A stretch of 59,600 bases of DNA from Arenibacter troitsensis (GCF_900177645.1 NZ_FXAO01000015.1:1-59600), one strand, 5' to 3'; counted from the stretch's first letter, positions 50,662 to 59,071 are shown. Program-made: numbers and translations. Notes: generated by a model from the letters alone, not told the origin.

Positions 50662-50676
50662 CTTTGTATTTTATTT

Positions 50677-50718
50677 TTTTTGGGCTATTTTTAAGTATAA
50701 TAAAAAGTAGCCCAAAAA
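50677..50718 (+). promoter_or_regulatory. Long hairpin directly before the 93-aa membrane protein gene
   Basis: TTTTTGGGCTA-TTTTT (50677-50692) pairs with AAAAA-G-TAGCCCAAAAA (50702-50718), a 16-bp stem with one bulged G and a 9-nt loop. It ends only 7 bases before the ATG at 50726, so it would occlude the ribosome-binding site if transcribed. No T run follows on the plus strand. Confidence 0.55.
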
Positions 50719-50725
50719 TTTTGAT

Positions 50726-51007
50726 ATGAGCGGAAGCATTCAAGACATGAACAATAGAGTGAATCAGAATCGCTCTTTAAAGCCATCCAGCAGGGCAAAG
50801 TTTAGGGATAGCAACAGGGACAATATATATTCCGATTCCGTCCCCGCACTTACAAAACTAAACTTCAAGACAGTTTCCGAAATAGAATTAAAGAAAATTA
50901 AGGAAAGAATTAAAAATAGGGCCCTAAGAGATCGTACAAGGGAAACTTATATTTATATTTTTATTGTTGCAGCCCTGTTGGGTTTGCTAATCCTACTTCT
51001 CAAATAA
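50726..51007 (+). CDS. Small tail-anchored membrane protein of unknown function
   Basis: A 93-aa protein with a polar, Ser/Arg/Asn-rich N-terminal half (MSGSIQDMNNRVNQNRSLKP), a short basic helix (ELKKIKERIKNRALRDRTRE) and one C-terminal membrane helix (YIYIFIVAALLGLLILLLK), so it is tail-anchored with a cytoplasmic domain. I do not recognise the family. It lies between the gnd-linked repeat and the TPR lipoprotein gene on the other strand. A large hairpin precedes its start. Confidence 0.7.
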   Translation: MSGSIQDMNNRVNQNRSLKPSSRAKFRDSNRDNIYSDSVPALTKLNFKTVSEIELKKIKERIKNRALRDRTRETYIYIFIVAALLGLLILLLK

Positions 51008-51039
51008 AAAAACACCACAACAGTATTTGCCATGGTGTT
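51008..51039 (-). terminator. Terminator of the DUF4331/TPR operon
   Basis: On the minus strand AACACCA (51039-51033) pairs with TGGTGTT (51017-51011) and a T run follows. It lies about 90 bases after the TPR gene stop. Confidence 0.6.
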
Positions 51040-51126
51040 CCCTCCTAAAAAACCACTAAACACACATTCACAAGTTTAAACTCCGCCTTATACATAAAGT
51101 ATATGGTCCGATCCAATTTCCCGTAT

Positions 51127-52404
51127 TTACAGGTTCAAAATTTTACTTTCCATAGAAGGACCAAGTTCATAGATCGCACCCAATAATTCCTCCTTTATTT
51201 CCGCAAGTTTGGAATACTCCCCGGTGGCCTTATAGATCTCCGCTGTACGATAAAGTATGGTGGGTTCAAAGGTTTTGCCCTCAATATACTTTCGAACAAT
51301 CTCTAGGGCCTTATCATTCTCGCCAAGTTTAAAATAACTATAGGCCAAAAGATTATAGGATTCCGGTGTAGGCCTATTGTCTACTTCAATTTCCGCAAGC
51401 TTCAGGGCCTTATGGTACTGTTCCGTCAGTTCCAAATACATACCTGCATTGTAAACATTGTACATTGCGCCGTAACTTGGGTTGTCTACGGCTATGGCGT
51501 AGGTGTCCAAATTATGTGCCAGTTGCATGGTGTCTCCCATATAATCTGCTATCTCGGCCTTCAACAGGAAATAGTCCGGAGACCTATAATTTTTGGTTAT
51601 GGAATCCAAAATGCGCAATGCTTCTTCTGGATTTTTTTCATGCGAAAAGACAATCCAAGCAATTCCTTTCTTGGCATAAGCGTTTTGGGGATCCATTCGT
51701 AGTGATTTTAAATAGTGATCATAGGAATCCTGTATTCTTCCGGCATGGCCATAGTAATCCGCCAAATTGGTATAGGACCACAACATTAAGGAGGAATTTT
51801 TCGAAGATTCGGCATTATCCTTTGCCTTCTCCATAAAATTAATGGCTGTTTCCAAATCCCCTTTGTGATCGTTCCATTTGGCCAATCGAATCAAATAATC
51901 AAAATCGGACATATTCTTTATGCTATCCAGATAGTATTCGGCATCTACATAATTACCCAGTTCCATATGGACGTCAAAAAGTAATTTTTGCGTCTCTAAA
52001 ATCCCACTGCCCATGCTCCTGGACGCATTGGCAAGTTCCAATGCCTCCTTGAAGCGATGTTGTGAAATATAGTTGCGGGCCAATGCCCTGTAATATCCGG
52101 ATTTTCCGATGGCAGCGATTTCCACCGCTTTTTTCAGGGCTTTTTCAGCCATTTTTAGTTGAGCAATATCTCCAGTCTCCTGAAAATATCTACTATATTC
52201 CCCAGCAACGATTCCAAAACTCATAAGCTGCATGCTATCTGGCTTGATCATAGAATTCCATTGTTCAAAATATTTTGATGTTTTCTTGGATTCTACATCA
52301 TTGAGAAAAATATTATAATCCCGGATGTCCGTAATTTTCTCTTTGGACTCTTGCGAGCAGGATACCACCATAAGCAGTACCATAAATAGAAGTGTATATT
52401 TCAT
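51127..52404 (-). CDS. TPR-repeat lipoprotein
   Basis: The 425-aa lipoprotein (MKYTLLFMVLLMVVSCSQES, lipobox Cys near 16) has tandem tetratricopeptide repeats through most of its length, for example YYRALARNYISQHRFKEALE, SLRMDPQNAYAKKGIAWIVF and YNLLAYSYFKLGENDKALEI. TPRs mediate protein contacts; the partner is unknown. It is the last gene of a minus-strand group with the two DUF4331-type genes. It is 246 bp away from them, so operon membership is uncertain. Confidence 0.88.
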   Translation of the reverse strand: MKYTLLFMVLLMVVSCSQESKEKITDIRDYNIFLNDVESKKTSKYFEQWNSMIKPDSMQLMSFGIVAGEYSRYFQETGDIAQLKMAEKALKKAVEIAAIGKSGYYRALARNYISQHRFKEALELANASRSMGSGILETQKLLFDVHMELGNYVDAEYYLDSIKNMSDFDYLIRLAKWNDHKGDLETAINFMEKAKDNAESSKNSSLMLWSYTNLADYYGHAGRIQDSYDHYLKSLRMDPQNAYAKKGIAWIVFSHEKNPEEALRILDSITKNYRSPDYFLLKAEIADYMGDTMQLAHNLDTYAIAVDNPSYGAMYNVYNAGMYLELTEQYHKALKLAEIEVDNRPTPESYNLLAYSYFKLGENDKALEIVRKYIEGKTFEPTILYRTAEIYKATGEYSKLAEIKEELLGAIYELGPSMESKILNL

Positions 52405-52516
52405 AGTTTCAGGTTTAAATTTCTAATTGATGCTTTTTAAACAAGGGAGAACTATTACCGTCCTCCCCTATCCTCCTTTTCATGTGCTTAAATTTTATTG
52501 TTTATTCTTCAATCAG

Positions 52517-52569
52517 ACCTGCCCGACTTCTTCATTCCCGTCCGTACCGGAACGGGCGGATAGGCAGGT
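52517..52569. repeat. Compound palindrome, REP-like
   Basis: ACCTGCC (52517-52523) and GGCAGGT (52563-52569) enclose an inner hairpin CCCGT-CCG-TAC-CGG-A-ACGGG (52537-52556). It lies between the TPR and DUF4331-type genes. This GC-rich piece stands out from its AT-rich surroundings. It may be a member of a chromosomal REP family, although there is only one copy in this window. Confidence 0.55.
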
Positions 52570-52650
52570 GCACTTCACCATCAAATATTTCGTCTACCTA
52601 ATTATAGGGAGCTATCAAAAATTATCATGGTCAAGTTCGTAGATAAAAAC

Positions 52651-53418
52651 TTATTCCGGATTGCCCACGTAAGGAAAACTTGCAGAGACAGTAGCTGTCA
52701 AGGCAACACCGTCCGAAGTTAATCTAGGTGTGTCTGGGCTACCATCCATATTTTTGTCCGACCCGTCAAAACGATCTCCTTCAGCCCCGCCAAACAATAG
52801 TATTAGGGACACATCAATTACATCATCTGTCAACTTTCTCCCCGTTAAAGCAACCTCATCCCCGTCCGGAACCAATATCCTTCCATCGTTGTCAAAATCT
52901 GTTCCCGGATCAAAATAAGTGGTGGGCAAATTGGGAGAGATCTCCAATACATCTGCCGCCAAGTAGGTCGTAAGGGTAGCGGCATCCAGTCCCAAAATAT
53001 TATTCTCATAATTGAGGGCAGCAGGGTCAATCCCCAAAAGATCGGCGTACACGTCATAATATTGTTCCAATCGAGCTTCATACCCTGCTTGGAAAGTAGC
53101 TGCCATTTCAGAAGGAACAGTCCTGTTATGCGCATCTTTTACACTTGGCTGACCCTCCATATCAAAACCGAAAACCGTGTTTATGCCAGGTCTCCCCATA
53201 TGGTCTACTTGCGTATAGTTGCCAGAAAAATCCACAGTTGTTAGACAAGGTTCACAGGAACCACCACAATCAATACCAGTTTCACTTCCGTTCATAATTC
53301 CATCATCACAAGTGGCCATTGCTATTGGATCCATCATGTCATCATCGTTATTACAGGAAGTCATCATAGCCAAACCTAAGATTGGCAGTAACGCATATTT
53401 TATTGTATTTAGTTTCAT
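52651..53418 (-). CDS. DUF4331-type lipoprotein, C-terminal half, with DCGGxC motif
   Basis: The 255-aa lipoprotein (LLPILGLAMMTSCNNDDD) has next to the anchor a Cys-rich module of the C-DGI-NG-E-DCGG-C type (CDDGIMNGSE, DCGGSCEPC) seen in secreted proteins of marine and myxobacterial genomes. The rest (VDHMGRPGINTVFGFDMEGQ, then VLEISPNLPTTYFDPGTDFD and GRKLTDDVIDVSLILLFGGA) corresponds to the second half of DUF4331 proteins, where a typical member reads RxGNPLVNE. It lies 25 bp downstream of the gene for the first half. Function is unknown. Confidence 0.8.
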   Translation of the reverse strand: MKLNTIKYALLPILGLAMMTSCNNDDDMMDPIAMATCDDGIMNGSETGIDCGGSCEPCLTTVDFSGNYTQVDHMGRPGINTVFGFDMEGQPSVKDAHNRTVPSEMAATFQAGYEARLEQYYDVYADLLGIDPAALNYENNILGLDAATLTTYLAADVLEISPNLPTTYFDPGTDFDNDGRILVPDGDEVALTGRKLTDDVIDVSLILLFGGAEGDRFDGSDKNMDGSPDTPRLTSDGVALTATVSASFPYVGNPE

Positions 53419-53443
53419 AATTATAATTTTAAGTAGTTATATA

Positions 53444-54124
53444 TTATTGTTTTTTGTTTGTTGTAACCCAAGTCTTATATACCGGTAATTGCAGGGCATT
53501 AGCACCTGTAGGGGTTCCCAACAAGGTGTTTGGAACCTCTACGACAATAGACATGGTGTTTTTACCTTCAAAAGTATCTACTGCCTCATCGGCAGTCTTA
53601 AATCCACCTGGTGCCATTCCGCCTATGACGGCGTTAAACTGAAAGAAATCGAAGAAAAAAGAATCCTGTCTAGGCCCGGCAAATAGTGTTGCCCCATTCG
53701 CAGTGGTTGCCTTAATGGCGGTTGTCCCGGAAATTTCAACACTTCCTAAGGGCGAGCTCACCATAACTTGACTGTCCAAACCAGTTTTTGTTGGCTTTAC
53801 CGGTCCAAAAAAATACATTTTACCATCTCTTGGTATGGCCTGAATTACCAAATCTTCTACCAAATCCCCATCCGTATCGATATTGATTTCGGTTAAAACC
53901 ATTTCATCAAAGCTTCCATAAGCCAAATCCGGAAGTACATTGGACTGCAGGTCCACCACAAAAACGGTATTATCCGAACCTTCGGAAGGCTCGAAGCCGT
54001 AAAAATCCGCTATATCCGCGGAAGTACCCATGGAGGACGGAGCATCTATGTGATCTGCCGCTACCAAAATAGCGCCTGCTAGCCCTAGCAAGCCAATTCC
54101 AAATAATAATTTTGTCTTTTTCAT
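53444..54124 (-). CDS. DUF4331-type secreted protein, N-terminal half
   Basis: The 226-aa exported protein has a signal peptide (LLFGIGLLGLAGAILVAADH) followed at once by the DUF4331 signature AADHIDAPSSMGTSADIADF, then YFFGPVKPTKTGLDSQVMVS and GPRQDSFFFDFFQFNAVIGG. It ends with MSIVVEVPNTLLGTPTGANA. DUF4331 proteins are usually one chain of about 450-500 residues with this start, so this product looks like the first half and the next gene the second. The two lie 25 bp apart. No lipobox is seen, in contrast to the second half. Confidence 0.85.
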   Translation of the reverse strand: MKKTKLLFGIGLLGLAGAILVAADHIDAPSSMGTSADIADFYGFEPSEGSDNTVFVVDLQSNVLPDLAYGSFDEMVLTEINIDTDGDLVEDLVIQAIPRDGKMYFFGPVKPTKTGLDSQVMVSSPLGSVEISGTTAIKATTANGATLFAGPRQDSFFFDFFQFNAVIGGMAPGGFKTADEAVDTFEGKNTMSIVVEVPNTLLGTPTGANALQLPVYKTWVTTNKKQ

Positions 54125-54299
54125 AATAAGATATTTTTAGATTAAAATCATCCTTACCTACGGAGGTTCAATTCTAGGGGTTTGGTTTTAAATGTTAATA
54201 TTATGTTAACATGTCAAAAGCGCCATTCCCTAAAAAAAAGCCCCAATAAGAATGTAGTCCCATATTTTAACTTAATTTTACCCTTTAAAATTTGGCTCT

Positions 54300-55487
54300 A
54301 TGAATCCTTCGGCCTCTGGTTGGATAGATAAATTTGGGTATCTTGTAAAGGACAATCATGACTACTTCAGCTCCTTTCAAGAATTATATGCCCTTCTAAA
54401 AAGTACCGGCTTTGTTTATGGGATCAACTTGGATATTCCTTCCTTTATTACCAAAGAGGTACCATTAACTGAAGACGAAAAAGCCAAGATCAATTTAATT
54501 ACTGCGCTCTATTTCACCTATAAGCTCAAAAACAAGGAATCCGATTTTGAAGCCTTTTTAGGATACATCTTAATGTTTTATAAAGACTTGGGAATTAACA
54601 GGATTTCCTTTTTTAACAAATTCCTGACGGGAAAAAAAACATCTTCCAAACTGGAAAACCTATTAAATTCCAGAATATATCTGGAGGATAACGTTATCAG
54701 CAAGACCTTCAACAACATTATAACCAATTCACTACTTTTTATAGATGTCCTTAGCTTTAAAAGATATCTTGAAGGTGAAACATTTATAAAAGAGTATGCC
54801 CAACAGCTGGAACATATTACCATAAATATTACATATCACACCCTAAATTCTAAAGAGAAAAACAAGAGTGATGAAAGATTGGCGCAACTTTTTGCCTCCT
54901 CGCTGACCTTTATTGAAAGTGTAAAACAGGATTTTGATGGCTCCTATAGAAATGAACTGGTCAATAAATATTCCTCTTCGGAAAATAGCTATTTTTTGGA
55001 TGTGGCATGTTTAACGGTATGGGAAGATCAGTCCTTGGATTACACTGAATCCGAATTTATATTTGGCTTGGGAACGGACCTTGGTTTTGACCAAAATGAA
55101 ATAGCAAAATCACTGCGCGATGTTACCGGATTTTTTCAATTAAACGCCGACAAAATACCCCATCTAAAAGATCATAATTTGGCTGTCCAATTTTATGATA
55201 GCATGTCCAAAATTGTAAACAAACTGATTCTAAGAAACAGCAAACGTCTTCAAAAAGAACTTTCGGAAAGCAAGGAATTGGTCACCCTATTATCAAAATC
55301 AACGGTCAAAGACCTTAGTCCGGAAGAGAAGAAAAAAGTACAAAATCAACTACTGGATATTTTTAAAAGTATCCCTTCATTGGCAATTTTCATACTCCCA
55401 GGAGGGGCAGTTCTATTGCCTATATTCATCAAATTAATTCCTAAATTACTACCTTCCTCTTTTGACGATAACAGGGTTGAAGAATAG
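54300..55487 (+). CDS. LETM1-related biofilm-associated protein
   Basis: The 395-aa protein is in a flavobacterial family with this name. It has long helical regions (GWIDKFGYLVKDNHDYFSSF, then FKRYLEGETFIKEYAQQLEH). Its C-terminal part resembles the LETM1 core: VKDLSPEEKKKVQNQLLDIF followed by the hydrophobic IPSLAIFILPGGAVLLPIFI and LIPKLLPSSF. LETM1 is a mitochondrial membrane protein linked to ion exchange; what the bacterial form does is unclear. It is monocistronic and convergent with the LytTR regulator. Confidence 0.87.
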   Translation: MNPSASGWIDKFGYLVKDNHDYFSSFQELYALLKSTGFVYGINLDIPSFITKEVPLTEDEKAKINLITALYFTYKLKNKESDFEAFLGYILMFYKDLGINRISFFNKFLTGKKTSSKLENLLNSRIYLEDNVISKTFNNIITNSLLFIDVLSFKRYLEGETFIKEYAQQLEHITINITYHTLNSKEKNKSDERLAQLFASSLTFIESVKQDFDGSYRNELVNKYSSSENSYFLDVACLTVWEDQSLDYTESEFIFGLGTDLGFDQNEIAKSLRDVTGFFQLNADKIPHLKDHNLAVQFYDSMSKIVNKLILRNSKRLQKELSESKELVTLLSKSTVKDLSPEEKKKVQNQLLDIFKSIPSLAIFILPGGAVLLPIFIKLIPKLLPSSFDDNRVEE

Positions 55488-55510
55488 CCCCAAATTACCT
55501 AAAAACACCA

Positions 55511-55529
55511 CTATAAGAAAAACTTATAG
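55511..55529. terminator. Weak bidirectional hairpin between convergent genes
   Basis: CTATAAG (55511-55517), loop AAAAA and CTTATAG (55523-55529) form a short hairpin between the LETM1-related gene and the LytTR regulator. The T run is poor, so termination is likely but not strong. Confidence 0.4.
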
Positions 55530-55578
55530 CGATTTAATTTTACACCTAAAACATTAAAAATTAATAAATTAAATACCA

Positions 55579-56334
55579 TTATTCCAACCATAGCTTAAAG
55601 TCTTTCACCCTTTCCCTACTCACTATTATCTCCTGACCATTAAAGCGGTTTAATTTGATTTCCAACCTGGAATTGGTATAGGAAACAATATCTTTGATAT
55701 GGCTTATATTCACATAGAATTTTCTGCTCACCCTGAAAAAGGAGTTGGGATGAAGTTCCGATTCCAAGTTTTCCAAAGTAAGGTCCAGCAGGTAATTTCT
55801 TCCATCAATTGTAGAAGCATAGGTACCTTTGTTCTCACTGTAAAAACATTCTATTTCTTCCGCATTAATAATTTTTAGATGCTGACCTACACTAACAGTA
55901 AACCTCTTTTTGTATTCCCGCTCCAATGGGTTTACCAACAACTTTTTTATATCCTCGAAATCAAGGGACAACTTCTGTATTTCGGGCCTAAAAACAAGGT
56001 ACTTTTTTACGGCATTTTCCAACTCCTCCCCATCGATAGGTTTTAACAAATAGTCTATACTATTCAACTTAAATGCCTGCAAGGCATATTCATCATATGC
56101 CGTGGTAAAAATTACTGAACTTTGAATATCCACAGCCTCGAAAATCTCAAATGACAGACCGTCCGAAAGCTGAATATCCAAAAAAATCAAGTCTGGATGT
56201 TTATTTTCCCGAAACCATTCAATGGCCTCCTCAACAGAGTGTAGCATAATGGAAACCTCTACCTTTAAATTGGTCAATAATCGCCCTAATCTTCTGGCGG
56301 CAGGTTTTTCATCTTCAATTATGATTGCGTTCAT
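55579..56334 (-). CDS. LytTR-family response regulator of the 2TM two-component system
   Basis: A 251-aa response regulator. The receiver has E7/D8, phosphoacceptor D53 in LIFLDIQLSDGL, T in FTTAYDEYALQAF and K in DYLLKPIDGEEL. The C-terminal LytTR DNA-binding domain contains ECFYSENKGTYAST, SFFRVSRKFYVNISHIKDIV and ISRERVKDFKLWLE, here preceded by V. It is the last gene of a minus-strand set headed by the LytS-like kinase at 57427-58764, with three small 2TM genes between, so kinase and regulator are almost certainly partners. Confidence 0.94.
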   Translation of the reverse strand: MNAIIIEDEKPAARRLGRLLTNLKVEVSIMLHSVEEAIEWFRENKHPDLIFLDIQLSDGLSFEIFEAVDIQSSVIFTTAYDEYALQAFKLNSIDYLLKPIDGEELENAVKKYLVFRPEIQKLSLDFEDIKKLLVNPLEREYKKRFTVSVGQHLKIINAEEIECFYSENKGTYASTIDGRNYLLDLTLENLESELHPNSFFRVSRKFYVNISHIKDIVSYTNSRLEIKLNRFNGQEIIVSRERVKDFKLWLE

Positions 56335-56381
56335 TTATAGCGGTTAATTGGTTTTTAGTTTATGGTACGATTCCCCTGTTC

Positions 56382-56705
56382 TTACTCCTCCGTGTATTTT
56401 CGCAATTGCTTTTCCTCCCATTTTTCAATGAACCCGGGTTTCAATTTCAAAATATAAATCCCGGCCACCAAAAGGACTACCCCCCAAACAATAGGAATAA
56501 AGACCATATTCCATTCCATCCAATTTAAAAACCCTTGATCCTCCACTCCCTTATCTACAAAGAAACTCACGATCCTCCCTTTAAAAACAAAAAGAAGCAC
56601 ATTCATAACCAAGTAAACAGCAATATGTGCATAAAAATTCTTAAGTGTATCCACTCGCTTTTTAGCCCTAATATATATATCTAAATTATCTCTATCCATT
56701 GCCAT
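56382..56705 (-). CDS. 2TM domain-containing protein (third in the array)
   Basis: The 107-aa protein is essentially one 2TM domain: an amphipathic entry helix (AKKRVDTLKNFYAHIAVYLV), two membrane helices (AVYLVMNVLLFVFKG and WNMVFIPIVWGVVLLVAGIY), and the C-terminal EKWEEKQLRKYTEE. The last motif (WEE-x-x-I/L-x-K-Y) is shared by all four 2TM units here. Its start overlaps the stop of the previous gene. Its loop is longer than those of its neighbours and lacks the HAxKVFG turn. Confidence 0.85.
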   Translation of the reverse strand: MAMDRDNLDIYIRAKKRVDTLKNFYAHIAVYLVMNVLLFVFKGRIVSFFVDKGVEDQGFLNWMEWNMVFIPIVWGVVLLVAGIYILKLKPGFIEKWEEKQLRKYTEE

Positions 56706-57043
56706 TATTTGTATTTTTCAGCTTCACGTTTTTCTTTCTCCATGTACTTGCGGATCTGCCTTTCTTCCCACTCCTTATTGAAAAATGGATTATACGAAAA
56801 CACCTTTAACCCATGAAACAATAGCCCGATACCCCAGAACAACCACACTGCCAAAGTCCCAAAGTCCCAAAAAGCCTCCAAAAAGGACTCCCCATTACCT
56901 AAATTCCCTAAAATCTTAGCTACAGTAACAAATACATTAACAGCTAGATACACCACAAGGTGAACATAAAACCCCTTTAATTCCGCCACCTGTTTTTTGG
57001 CACGCTCCAATTTCATTTCCTTATCGTAATCCATTATTTCCAT
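56705..57043 (-). CDS. 2TM domain-containing protein (second in the array)
   Basis: The 112-aa protein has one 2TM unit: AKKQVAELKGFYVHLVVYLA, two membrane helices (HLVVYLAVNVFVTVAKILG and AVWLFWGIGLLFHGLKVFSY) and the motif NPFFNKEWEERQIRKYMEKE. Its 5' end overlaps the first 2TM gene by 10 bp and its stop overlaps the third by 1 bp, so the three small genes are translationally chained. Confidence 0.87.
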   Translation of the reverse strand: MEIMDYDKEMKLERAKKQVAELKGFYVHLVVYLAVNVFVTVAKILGNLGNGESFLEAFWDFGTLAVWLFWGIGLLFHGLKVFSYNPFFNKEWEERQIRKYMEKEKREAEKYK

Positions 57044-57336
57044 CTGTTTTTTCTTTCTTCCTCCTGCATATACTCCTTAATTTTCCGTTCTTCCCAGTTC
57101 TTTCCAAAGAAAGGGTTTAAACCAAATACTTTTACGGCATGAAACACCAGGCCGATCCCCCAACCAAAGGCCGCCCAAAGGAACCAGGGGTAACGCCATT
57201 GGTTGGTCCAGTAATTTAGGGCCGCCAGAAACCCTATAAAAACAAAATAGGACATTAGGCTCGTATAGAACTTCTTAATGACACCAACCCTTTCTTTGGC
57301 CCTGAAATATTTGTTTTCCTTATCTATATTTTCCAT
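57034..57336 (-). CDS. 2TM domain-containing protein (first in the array)
   Basis: The 100-aa protein has a single 2TM unit: AKERVGVIKKFYTSLMSYFV, then two membrane helices ending in WGIGLVFHAVKVFGLNPFFG and the motif KNWEERKIKEYMQEEE. It resembles the C-terminal domain of the kinase upstream most closely (same VGWGxGxxxHAxxVFGxNPF pattern), suggesting a duplication. It lies 91 bp downstream of the kinase. Confidence 0.88.
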   Translation of the reverse strand: MENIDKENKYFRAKERVGVIKKFYTSLMSYFVFIGFLAALNYWTNQWRYPWFLWAAFGWGIGLVFHAVKVFGLNPFFGKNWEERKIKEYMQEEERKNRWK

Positions 57337-57426
57337 GATTTAAATTTTATTCAAAATTCGGCACCTGCATATAGTTTTTCAAAAATAAACTTCCGAATTG
57401 TTGAATTTACAAGATGTACCGTAACC

Positions 57427-58764
57427 CTAAAAGTCCTCATCATCCATATACTTTTGAATTTTCCGTTCTTCCCAGTTTCTACCTAAGAACGGATTGTAAC
57501 CAAAAACCTCCATAGCATGTAGGGCCACACCAAATCCCCATCCAACGGCAGGAAAAAGCACCCAGGGAAAACTTGTGGTTTTATAGTTGAGTATAGCCAA
57601 GATGGGCAATACCACACAATATGATATTAGATTACCGTAAAACCTCTTTATAGCCTCTACCTGCTCTTTGGCTTTTTGATATCGTTTATCCTCCAAAAAC
57701 ACTTCATGTGTTTCCACAACTCCGATCCGCTCCTTGAGTATTGGGAGTTTTACCGTAAATTCCGTTGCAGATTTTCCGATCTGAACATCTTTATTGGATA
57801 GCATTTGGTATCGTTCCTGAATATTTCGGAGTCCAACCCCACTGGTTTTCTTAACCACCTGTTTCTCCTGAAGATTATTGGACACACAAAGCATACCCGC
57901 ATCTTCATACACTTTTATCCGCAAAGGCCTTAGAACGGTTGCCACATTATGCTTTACGGCGTTTTCCAGTAGGAGCTGAAGGGACAAGGGTACAATTTTC
58001 GCATCCGCATCATTGCCTTTTTCTGGAATATCGAAAATTATACTATCCTCAAACCTCATTTTTAACAACCTCACATAAGTTTCCGCAAAGGCTAGCTCCT
58101 CATCCACGGTTACCAAGTCTTTGTTCTTTTGCTCCAGGACATATCGATATACTTTAGAAAGCGAAGTTGTGAATTTTTGCGCCTGCAATGGGTCTTCCTC
58201 AATTAAACTGGTAAGCACGTTTAAACTGTTAAACAAAAAATGTGGATCCAACTGATTCTTAAGGGCATCAAACTTGGCAGAAGCAGTACCTGCAATGATT
58301 TTCTGCTCCTTTACCTTGTTCTCCTGCCTATGTTTAAAGTACCACGCCACATAAAATATTGCAGAAATAAGAATAGCCAACAAGAGAGAGACTTTGTAAT
58401 GTCCCAAATTCTCATTTACCACAAAAACAGAGAAGGGCAAATCCTCAATCCCTATCTTCACAATTAAACGGGAGAAAAATATCCCTATCAAAGAGAAGAC
58501 TATATTGCCTGAAATTCCAAGCAATAAACGTTTCCCCCTATACACCTGTTGCCCATATTTAACTATAAGGAACTGAATCCAGTACGCATTCACCATATAA
58601 AGGATTACAGCAAAAATCATGTTGGTATAGTACTCTTCCAAAGCCCTTTGAAAACTAAAGCCAACATCAAATTCTCCCATAAAAAAGAAAACAGCAAGAA
58701 ACACAAAATATAGCAATGTGCCTATAAACAGTGCATTTCCCAAATGTTTAATAAATCGTATCAT
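57427..58764 (-). CDS. LytS-like sensor histidine kinase with C-terminal 2TM domain
   Basis: The 445-aa membrane kinase has four or so N-terminal membrane helices (residues about 10-145). A His_kinase domain follows, with the phosphoacceptor H175 in LKNQLDPHFLFNSLNVLTSL, and then an HATPase domain (LLLENAVKHNV, SGVGLRNIQERYQML). From about residue 365 an added 2TM domain follows (RYQKAKEQVEAIKRFYGNLI to NWEERKIQKYMDDED). Ending in a membrane domain places the ATPase in a cytoplasmic loop between two membrane anchors. It is the first gene of kinase, 2TM, 2TM, 2TM, regulator. Confidence 0.94.
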   Translation of the reverse strand: MIRFIKHLGNALFIGTLLYFVFLAVFFFMGEFDVGFSFQRALEEYYTNMIFAVILYMVNAYWIQFLIVKYGQQVYRGKRLLLGISGNIVFSLIGIFFSRLIVKIGIEDLPFSVFVVNENLGHYKVSLLLAILISAIFYVAWYFKHRQENKVKEQKIIAGTASAKFDALKNQLDPHFLFNSLNVLTSLIEEDPLQAQKFTTSLSKVYRYVLEQKNKDLVTVDEELAFAETYVRLLKMRFEDSIIFDIPEKGNDADAKIVPLSLQLLLENAVKHNVATVLRPLRIKVYEDAGMLCVSNNLQEKQVVKKTSGVGLRNIQERYQMLSNKDVQIGKSATEFTVKLPILKERIGVVETHEVFLEDKRYQKAKEQVEAIKRFYGNLISYCVVLPILAILNYKTTSFPWVLFPAVGWGFGVALHAMEVFGYNPFLGRNWEERKIQKYMDDEDF

Positions 58765-58804
58765 TCGGCCTTATTTACATCCATTATTTCACAAACTCCA
58801 AAAC

Positions 58805-59071
58805 TCATTGTATGGGCATCTTAACAACAGAAATCTCTTGGTTTAAAGTTACTAAAAAGTTCCATGACGGCTCAAGTTGCGTTGGAAGGCAGTATAGCGG
58901 ATTTACACGATAAAAAGACGCCTCCTTATTCACTACCTCAGCACATTTATTATCCCTAATACATTGATTTGAAATAGTAAACATATCTTTACTTACCAAT
59001 TTACTTTCATCATATCCCGCAGCCATTTCGTTGACTACTGTTGCTAGAATTATCAATATTACTTTATGCAT
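58805..59071 (-). CDS. Small hypothetical protein, possibly exported
   Basis: An 88-aa frame starting MHKVILIILATVVNEMAAGY, a weak signal-like stretch, followed by a polar region with three cysteines (NQCIRDNKCAEVV, YCLPTQ). I do not recognise it. It lies 40 bp upstream of the kinase on the same strand, so it could be a small leading gene of that operon or a chance frame. Composition is compatible with coding but not decisive. Confidence 0.4.
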   Translation of the reverse strand: MHKVILIILATVVNEMAAGYDESKLVSKDMFTISNQCIRDNKCAEVVNKEASFYRVNPLYCLPTQLEPSWNFLVTLNQEISVVKMPIQ

